A DNA stretch of 64,000 nt, taken from the NCBI RefSeq assembly GCF_000213175.1, contig NW_009799102.1:838509-902508 (forward strand), in the 5' to 3' direction. A program made the translations under genes and the position numbers. Position 1 is the first letter of the stretch; every line of letters starts with the position of its first letter. The notes beneath the pieces are model-generated. The model did not search any database and was not told where the DNA came from. It saw only the letters and a program-made list of their open reading frames with translations. This stretch comes from Neurospora tetrasperma FGSC 2508 (taxonomy: Eukaryota; Ascomycota; Sordariomycetes; Sordariales; Sordariaceae). This document shows, in pieces, positions 56,800-64,000 of the stretch.

Positions 56800-57462
56800 A
56801 TGAACGGACCATCCTCAACCCAGCTCTCAGCAACGCTGGACTTTCTAACAGACGCCGCCCATCTTCTGGCGACAACAGCGCCAGAGACGTCGGCGTTTCT
56901 CATGAACCAGAGAGGCAACCTTATGTTTGAAAACGAACTGCCCCAGTCCGATATTCATAGACAGCACGTCTGCAGTTGCTGCGGCCACATCATGATTCCT
57001 GGTCACGGCAGCACTTTGAAATTTGAACACCAGAAGGCCGCGCGCAAGAGGCTAAGAGCAGGCCAAAAGTTTACGAAAACGCCTGTCCAGACGAAGCAGC
57101 AGGATCAAGAGTCGCGCAAAGGACCAGTTAAGCGCATCACATGCGGCCACTGCACAAGGAAGACGGAGATCAAGTTCCCAGCCCCGGCTCCTGTCTCGAG
57201 GCGCAGCATCAACCTGAAGACTCAACCACAACAACAAGCGCCAAAGACAGCAGCAACAGGGCTAAAACCAAGTGCGGCGCCTACCCTGGGGTCTCTTGCT
57301 GGGCTTTCCGCACACAAGCCAACCCCTTCGTCCAGTGCAAATAGCAAAAAGCGTGCCAAATCCAGGAAAGCCGGACTCCAGGCCTTGCTCGACCAGTCCA
57401 ATGCCTCCAAAGCCTCGAGACCGGGTCTTGGATTGAGTCTCGCCGATTTTATGCAGAAATGA
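56800..57462 (+). CDS. Rpr2/Rpp21/Snm1-like RNase P/MRP subunit
   Basis: Single exon, 220 residues. The N-terminal half is helical (TLDFLTDAAHLLATTAPETSAFL). It is followed by a four-Cys zinc ribbon: C58xxC61 (CSCCGHIMIPG) and C115xxC118 (ITCGHCTRKTEIKFP). The CGxxxxPG knuckle and the basic helix KAARKRLRAG between the pairs match the Rpr2 family. The C-terminal third is low-complexity and Lys/Ser/Pro-rich, ending LGLSLADFMQK. In yeast, Rpr2 is an RNase P subunit (tRNA 5' maturation) and Snm1 an RNase MRP subunit (rRNA maturation). I cannot tell which role applies. The ATG at 56800 is chosen over an in-frame upstream ATG at 56716 because it begins where the conserved-looking text begins. Confidence 0.82.
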   Translation: MNGPSSTQLSATLDFLTDAAHLLATTAPETSAFLMNQRGNLMFENELPQSDIHRQHVCSCCGHIMIPGHGSTLKFEHQKAARKRLRAGQKFTKTPVQTKQQDQESRKGPVKRITCGHCTRKTEIKFPAPAPVSRRSINLKTQPQQQAPKTAATGLKPSAAPTLGSLAGLSAHKPTPSSSANSKKRAKSRKAGLQALLDQSNASKASRPGLGLSLADFMQK

Positions 57463-58066
57463 AGTTGCTCTCTGATATAGAGACGCATGGGCCACCGATT
57501 GTTACCGTATTGGGCTGTCCTGGAATTTTGGACAGAGAGTTTCCATCAGCTCCCGTCTTGGATCCTGATGAATATTGCCCTGTGATTGGTGGTTTGGGGC
57601 AATCGTGAAGTACATAAAACTACTCTGGTTTGACTGGATTGCCGCAAGGAAAATTCCAGGTCACTCGAGCGGTTGATTTCTTCAAAGATTTCCAAGCAGG
57701 TACAGTTTTCTGAAAACTCGGACAGGGCTCTTGAAATCGTCAATTCTGAAAACCATCAGATGATTGTTTCCGGGACACCTGAACACGCACGAAGGCAAAA
57801 CAACGTTCAAGGCTGGAATGTTCCTGAAGCTTTGGGCAGCGGCTCCATTGCACTGGGTACCCAATCTGGGCCAAGTCTGGGGTCAAGCTTATGTCACTTG
57901 GTTGCTTACTTGCTCCACCCTTCCTTGCCAGAATCCCCCGCCAAACCCGATCGCCAATTGCCCCTCCAAAATTTTCTCCAAGGACCCTATAAAAGTCACC
58001 ATCTGCTGATCCATCCCAACGGCCGTTTGCGACAATCCACACAGATATACCACCACAGCATACACA
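57463..58066 (+). promoter_or_regulatory. ZPR1 promoter region with TATA box
   Basis: A TATAAAAG lies at 57988-57995, 72 bases before the ZPR1 ATG, a fitting place for a TATA box with a short leader. No supported gene on either strand. A minus-strand frame of 161 codons here overlaps the ZPR1 first exon and looks like chance. Confidence 0.55.
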
Positions 58067-59497
58067 ATGCCCGAGGAAACTTTCACTCCTATCGGCCAGA
58101 AGGTCGAGGATATCGCGCCCGCCGCCGCCGACGCCCAGGCCGAGGATGACGAGCCCCGCGGTGTCGAGGAGATCGAGTCTCTCTGCATGAACTGCCACGA
58201 GAATGTAAGTTGGAAGCTGTCGCAAACAGTCGCGCCCTTCGAATACCGGCTAATCATGGCTCTCTAGGGAACAACACGTCTTCTCCTTACCCAGATTCCC
58301 TACTTCCGCGAAATCATCATCATGTCCTTCTCTTGCGACAAGTGCGGCTTCCAGAACAATGAGATCCAACCTGCCGGCACCTTCCAGCTTAAGGGTGTCC
58401 ACGTCGAGCTTCGCCTGACCCAGATGGAGGACTTTGCCCGCCAGGTCGTCAAGTCTGATACCGCCACTGTCAAGTTCATTGAGTTGGACGTTGAGGTTCC
58501 CGCTGGCCGCGGTCAGCTTACCAACGTTGAGGGTCTCCTGACCACTATTGTCGAGGACCTCGAGGCTGGCCAGGCGGACCGCAAGGAGCACGCACCCGAG
58601 GTCTACGAGAAGGTTGAGGAGATCATCCAGAAGGGTCGCAAGATGCTCGCTGGCGAGGCCTTCCCCTTCCGTGTCTCCGTCGACGACCCGGCCGGCAACT
58701 CCTTCATCACCCCCGACATGCGCGACGGTGTTGGCAAGTGGGAGAAGCGCGAGTACCTCCGCACCAATGAGCAGAACGAGGCCCTCGGTCTCACCGACAC
58801 CAGCAACGAAGGCCTCACTGAGAGCGGCGACATCGTCCCCGACACCGTTTACGCTTTCCCCGCCACCTGCCCCGGCTGCATGCACCCTTGCACCACCAAC
58901 ATGAAGATGGTTGACATCCCCCACTTCCGTCAGGTCGTCATCATGAACACCACTTGCGACGACTGCGGCTACAAGTCCAACGACGTCAAGACCGGTGGTG
59001 AGGTGCCCGAGAAGGGCAAGAAGGTCACCATCAAGGTCAGGAACTCGGTCGATCTCGCCCGCGACATTCTCAAGAGCGAGTCTTGCTTCCTCGAGTGCCC
59101 CGAGCTCAACCTTTCCGTCAACCCCGGCACCCTCGGCGGCCGCTTCACCACGGTGGAGGGTCTTCTCACCCAGGTCCGCGACGACCTCCACAACCAGATC
59201 TTCCAGACCGGCCCCGAGGACCCCGCCGCCGTCCACGCTGGCGACTCCCTCCCCGCTGAGGAGAAGCGTCGCTGGGACAAGTTTTTTGGCGACCTCAGCG
59301 CCGCCATCAAGGGCGAGCGCGAGTTCACCATTATTCTCACGGACCCCATGGCCAGCTCCTACGTCCAGAGCTTGGCTGACGACCCGGCCCAGCCCGATGA
59401 GCAGATGACTGTGGAGGAGTACGAGCGTACCGACGAGGAAGAGGAGGAGCTTGGTCTTAAGGACATGAAGACCGAGAACTACTCTGAAGACCACTAG
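58067..59497 (+). CDS. zpr1: zinc finger protein Zpr1
   Basis: Two exons, 58067-58204 and 58268-59497, with a 63-nt intron (GTAAGT donor, CTCTAG acceptor). The product is 455 residues, the usual length for ZPR1. It has two similar halves, each a C4 zinc finger plus an all-beta domain. Finger 1: C40xxC43 (LCMNCHENGTTRLLLTQIP) and C69xxC72 (SFSCDKCGFQNNE). Finger 2: TCPGCMHPCTTNMKMVDIP and NTTCDDCGYKSNDVK. The repeated GRFTTVEGLL/GQLTNVEGLL text is also typical. ZPR1 binds newly made elongation factor eEF1A, acting as its folding chaperone in yeast, and moves between cytosol and nucleus. Strong C-ending codon use suggests high expression. The acidic C-terminal tail is DEEEEELGLKD. Confidence 0.96.
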
Positions 59498-60734
59498 ATC
59501 AAAAAGAACCAATCATTGCTTGGTGCTCTTTTTGGGGAGAGGAAGAAATCTTAATGAATCTATACACAGCGACGAAGACGATGTCTCCTTTTTTGGGTTT
59601 CTATGGGTTCTCAAAGAAAAACAACGGGTATGGGTTGGTTGGACCGGGAGTTTTGAAAGGGAGATGATGCATGCATGATATAGCAGCCGTCAGTCATGTT
59701 TTGTCATGAGAAGATACCACGATCGATTTTGCTTTTTTTGTTTGTTTTCTTATTTTCCTTTAAATATATTAGGCGCCTCTAAATGGATACATTACCTATA
59801 CTTACCAAGACAGACCCCACGCATCTTTTGGCTAAACTGGAAATGTGCTCTCTCTCAAGTTCAGCTTTTCTGATTTAGTTCAGTTGGGCTTCCCAATTGG
59901 TGTGTCTCGGTTACAAAGCCCACCCAAGTACATCATGTGGTTCATTGAGTCATATGTATACTAGACACCAGAGGACCAAAGACCACACATAGGCAAGGTC
60001 ACAGCATGCAGTAGCACAGAGCGTGGCTTAGGCAGATGTCACTGAGAAGACAAGAGTTACGGTGACATTGATGTCGGCCGAAAAAGACGTCGTGAAGAGT
60101 TGCTTCTTATCTTTGTCTCGACTCTAGTTACTAGTTGCTTCTCAACACTCCTAATAAAAAGTCCGAGTGGGTGATATATTTAGTTCATTGAGCGAAACCT
60201 TTGATTGTACGGTTGAGATGCTTGGGTGAGGAAACGATAGTACAGATCGGAGCGATTGTTGTGAAGAAGTCCAAGATCATGCAATGGAATGCATTTGCTT
60301 GGCTTCCCTCGGTCTGTAATTTTGAACGGGTAAAGTAGAGTGGAGATGATAGTGCAGATGCTTAATAGTCCCTTTTACAGCGCTACATAAGTAGTCATGG
60401 GGGTTAAGCGCTAACAGACACTAGCAGACTGAACATTTAGCGTCCAGATCGCAAAGACGACGAGGGGAGATGGAGGTTTACCGATAGAGGTCAGGTACCT
60501 ATCTATCCCATCACCACGATCTGAACTCAGGACATGACATTTAACTGTATTCTCAAAGTCGTGATGGGATCGCAAATTCGTAATATTTAGGGCGCACAAA
60601 GACTCGACGACCAATCACACGTGTAACTAACGTGATTAGCATGAAATCCTGCGCTACGCTGATGCGAGAGGTTTCCATTCAAGAGCCCGAGCGAGATGGA
60701 TGGATGGGAGGCTCGGAGGCTCTCGAGATAAGGG

Positions 60735-60771
60735 CACCACCACCACCACCACCACCACCACCACCACCACC
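60735..60771 (+). repeat. (CAC)n trinucleotide array
   Basis: About twelve tandem CAC units. They translate as Pro, His or Trp runs in chance frames on the two strands. Confidence 0.9.
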
Positions 60772-61210
60772 GTTCGGTAGATGTACCGTACCTAGGCATG
60801 GTTTGAAAACTTGATGTTCCGTCGTTCCGTCGCAAAAAGCGCTTTCGTGGATTAGTTTACCTACCTTACCTCATTACCTACCTAGCGTCCTCAGTCCCAC
60901 TTATAGTTGGTTAGCTCAACTTCTTACTGCGATTTTTTTTTTAGTTAGTCAATCTGAGAGATGAGTGGTGGTTCTTGTCTTGAGCTTAGGTTATAGGCTG
61001 ATGAGGTATTAACAAGTCCAACTGACTAACTGACCGACATGTCAGAAAGAAAATGGAACTCGTGTTTACGTGTAACAACCCAAACCCAAACCCCCTTAAG
61101 AGATCAGCAAAGCAGCCAAGACCATTGAGGATGGAGGCAGTGCGGAGATTGCGTCTTTTTGCCTCGAGAGCGAAAGGGAACTGACTAACACCTTATTTTA
61201 TTTGTCGGTA

Positions 61211-61232
61211 TTGTTGTTGTTGTTGTTGTTGT
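61211..61232 (+). repeat. (TTG)n trinucleotide array
   Basis: About seven tandem TTG units in non-coding sequence. Confidence 0.9.
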
Positions 61233-63215
61233 GCACTCTTGACATGTCTCGACAATTGTTAACACAGCAAGTACCTGAGTATTTAGGTAGTCATTGATCG
61301 TGATAATAGTTCCGAAGGAGACATCATATAAAGCGATCTAATTACGGTAAGTACATATAAGTAATAAACAGCCGAAATCCGATACGGCAGTCTTTGATGA
61401 ATGTAGGAAACACAAAGCAAGCAGCTGTGTTCATTGACTCGAATGAATAGGTGTGCACGACTGATGCAGCATCTACCGTTGGCGACCGGGGCAACCGTCA
61501 TGCTGATGAATGTCGGTCGGGTACTGATGCCAGCTAACAAACAACAGCGGTGATGGATGTATTCTCCTCTCCGCCGCTTTCTGATTGGCTGGCTACACGT
61601 TGTCGTCAATTAAAACAAGACTTTGAAAAGATTACCCACTTCGTCCCCCCCCCGTCTTTTTTGGGGTTTGGTTTCTGTTCTGCTTCAATGACCGTTCGAT
61701 TGTGATCTCGTTGTTGGCAGTCGACATGGGTTGATGTTGGTCTCTCAACTTGAAGTTCAACATACAGGGGCAACTTTGTCTCTGGACATGGAATTGGATC
61801 CTCGATTCGCCTCTCTCCGCTAGCAGTTCAACTGTGATTTCTTTCTTTGTTGTCAATCTGACGGTTTCGACAAGTAAAGAACCGACGGGAGTTAACAGGC
61901 CAAAGCAGACACCTATAACAGGGGGGTTAAAGATAGATAGTCTTAACAATGCTCTGGCTCAGAGGGGCAACTGGTAGTTCAAGCCCGCAACACCTTAACA
62001 AATTCGCAATCAGATCTGCTGCATTGATGTCAGACACGGTTCCCTGTCAGTTTCCCCAACCTTTTACTTAGTTACATTCTCTCTTCCCTTTTTTTTTTTC
62101 TTTTCCGACTGACTCTGTGACTTTGCGGACTTTAACTCTTCCAACACTTGCCATCTCTATCTTTCCCCACCGCTAGAGGTAACTCTTCGCCAATCATCAT
62201 CTTTTTTCCAGCATTCCTCTCGTAAAAAGAAGACAGCTCATACTCTCTGCATCCGTTAACTCCAAAAGTCAACACTATTTGACGACGCGTTACTAAGCAA
62301 ACCACCAGATACTGTGTCCGGTGTTTAACAGTCTTCTCTCCATCTCCACACACATTACTACCACTTTTGCGTACTCTCTTGGGTTGGTTCAAACCCTCCC
62401 TCTCTCCCTTAACTCCTCAATTGGGTATTGGGCAAGATAAACAAACAACACCGAGAAGACGCGACACTGCTCACAATTGCGCTTCAATACAAAGAAGTCT
62501 GCATCACCCCCAGTTGAACCTGTCAAACGATCCCAGGCTCTTTGGTGGTTAGCTCTTCCGGCTTTGACAAATCACACCTCAGTTCAAAGCCAACAAGTAA
62601 CCTGGGTCTTTCAGCAACCTGTCTACATCCTGACCAACACTCTAGCTGATTGGATCCTCCCTGGTGTCCCCGGTTTTCTCTGGCTCCAGAGGCAATACCA
62701 TTCTGTGCTCGTCTTGTGTTGGTGGTTATTGTCGAGAAAGGACCCTGATTGCCACTCTCTTCATTCCTAAAGTCTCTTCTTTGCAACCAGGTAATAAACA
62801 ACCCTTCATCAAGTTTCATCCCTGGCCTCGAGTTTCACTTATACCTACACTATCTGTTACCGGACTCTGGCGTGACTATTGCGCCGGCTGCATCCACTTG
62901 CTCCATTTATCAGTGTCCCCCTTCTTCACCTTCTCTTGCTTTCTAATCTTTCTGTTGCCGTTCCTTCCATCCCATCTTTTTACTGGCCACCCGGCCAACC
63001 GGAGCACATTCACCCAGCACTCGCCTCCCGCACAAACACCACAACCTTACAGATCTCTTGGCATCTCGGTCCTTCACTGCCGGCCGTGTTATTTTTTCCC
63101 CCTTCACCTTAAGACTCAAGGCAACTGCGTGGGGTATTTCTCTCCACAACCAAAGCACAACTCCCGCTCTTCAACCTCTCCACCACCTTTCCTGACAACG
63201 CCTCACCTGCAGATC

Positions 63216-63442
63216 ATGGCGGACATGGTTGACACAAGCAAGCCCGAGCAAGAGGCTGGAAAGCCCATGGCTGTTCAAGACAAGTCAGAGCCAGATGTCG
63301 TCGTAGTCGACAGTGATAGCGATGCAGAGGTTGAACCTCAAGGCACAGTTGCCCAACTTTCTCAAGCCAAATCTCCCAAAAAAGAGATTCCCAACTCCGA
63401 GGCAGAGACAGACGGCAGTGTCAGTGGCAAGGAGAGCGAAAA
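63216..63442 (+). CDS. 5' exon of an unrecognised acidic protein (partial at window end)
   Basis: The ATG at 63216 opens MADMVDTSKPEQEAGKP and runs through acidic text (VVVVDSDSDAEVEP, a possible SUMO-interacting motif followed by acidic residues) and KSPKKE to a GTGAGT donor at 63443 (phase 2). A later acceptor, TTAG at about 63682 with a GCTAAC branch, would fit the phase and add a short exon ending at a TAA near 63735. Equally the gene may continue past the window. No family is recognised. The hydrophobic V-V-V-V plus acidic serine pattern hints at a nuclear protein regulated by SUMO, but this is inference. Confidence 0.5.
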
Positions 63443-64000
63443 GTGAGTTGATGATAATTCTTCAGAACTCGAACCGAGGCGGCATTGTCTCTGCCGCTCG
63501 AGTTCTTTGCAAGATCCACCCAAAGTACCAACAAACGCTCTTCTTCTTCCCGTTCCGTCTCCCAAAGTCGGTTCTTCCCCTCCAAACATTGGACTCCTTT
63601 GCGCCTTCAACCAACTACAGTCGACGGTTGGGTCTACCAACTGTCAACATATCAGCTTGGCTAACATGGATTATCTAATTAGGGCTGCTAATACTGTTCT
63701 TGCACCTTTGCAAACCTCAAGGCAAGTTCACTAAGTACACCTTACTCACATACCTTTCATTCCCTCCCCCACTTCTGCCTCAGAATTCATAGGGTCGCGT
63801 GGAGGGGTCCTACCGCACCCGGTAGCAGCAAAGACATCTTGTACCTTTCACGTGGTTGGCCCTCAAACGGGCAAAAGTCTGCCTGTTGGCAATTATAATT
63901 ACCGTTGGTTGTCAGACCCTTCCCTTGTTGATGGCAGCCTAAGAGAGTCACACAATGCCTTTTTACGGCCATTTTGTGTGTGATCTCATAGGCTTCATAG

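Larger units (their letters stand above)
59498..63215. other. intergenic region with simple repeats and leader of the last gene
   Basis: No gene supported. It has a CAC array (60735-60771), a TTG array (61211-61232), CCTACC units and short T or A runs. From about 62050 the sequence turns pyrimidine-rich, as in a long fungal 5' leader. A possible leader intron runs from a GTAATA donor near 62792 to a CTGCAG acceptor at 63212, just before the ATG at 63216. Confidence 0.45.

Noticed and set aside
58250-59512. 420-codon open frame antisense to ZPR1
   Set aside because: It mirrors the C-ending codon use of ZPR1 (few stops arise on the opposite strand) and its Leu/Val/Gly-rich text has no recognisable domain.

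Overview
This is a window of filamentous ascomycete nuclear DNA, most likely from a Sordariales fungus of the Neurospora/Sordaria type. Evidence for this: short introns (mostly 50-140 nt) with GTRNGT donors and CTAAC-type branch sites; C-rich third codon positions; TACC/GGTA tetranucleotide repeats and long homopolymers between genes; and protein families in fungal form (Tom1-type HECT ligase, fungal PPR-like protein, Gyp5-type TBC protein). The species is inferred from style only.

Layout. 0.97-2.7 kb: NRAMP metal transporter (-). 4.5-5.7 kb: Na+/Ca2+-exchanger-like cation antiporter (+). 5.7-15 kb: gene-poor, holding a small possible gene at 7.7 kb, a homopurine tract with a strong hairpin at 8.1-8.3 kb, a decayed GIY-YIG nuclease-like gene (-) at about 9.2-10.9 kb, a hypothetical beta-rich protein (-) at 12.4-13.2 kb, and a decayed MBOAT/wax-synthase-like acyltransferase (-) at 13.2-14.3 kb. 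15.4-19.4 kb: a large low-complexity protein with two PAM2-like motifs, whose frame stays open for another 435 codons after a single TAG. 23.8-26.8 kb: Gyp5-like TBC RabGAP. 29.5-30.4 kb: ribosomal protein eS8 (-). 32.8-45.4 kb: a 4076-residue HECT E3 ligase of the Tom1/HUWE1 family. 45.66-46.35 kb: an assembly gap that begins in a poly-G run. 48.8-50.1 kb: ribosomal protein eS6 (-). 50.8-52.2 kb: DPH1 (+). 52.5-55.0 kb: mitochondrial PPR-like protein (-). 55.8-57.5 kb: CZIB/DUF866 zinc protein and a Rpr2/Snm1-like RNase P/MRP subunit. 58.1-59.5 kb: ZPR1. 63.2 kb to the window end: the 5' part of an unrecognised acidic protein.

Functional theme. From 29 kb to 60 kb the window is rich in translation and RNA/protein-homeostasis genes: eS8 and eS6 of the 40S subunit, DPH1 and ZPR1 (both tied to elongation factor biology), an RNase P/MRP-type subunit, a mitochondrial RNA-type protein, and a giant HECT ligase. 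Several are arranged as divergent pairs (eS6/DPH1, PPR/CZIB). This is gene-neighbourhood coincidence of housekeeping genes, not an operon.

Most notable observations: (1) the 876-codon ORF - TAG - 435-codon ORF arrangement with no ATG in the first ~350 downstream codons, a candidate for stop-codon readthrough; (2) microexons of 8 nt in eS8 and of 7 nt in eS6, the latter gene also having a 6-nt first coding exon; (3) fossil genes in the 9-14 kb region, one with an in-frame CAA-to-TAA type stop as RIP would make. I saw no CRISPR array, no tRNA or rRNA gene that I could support, and no transposon coding sequence.
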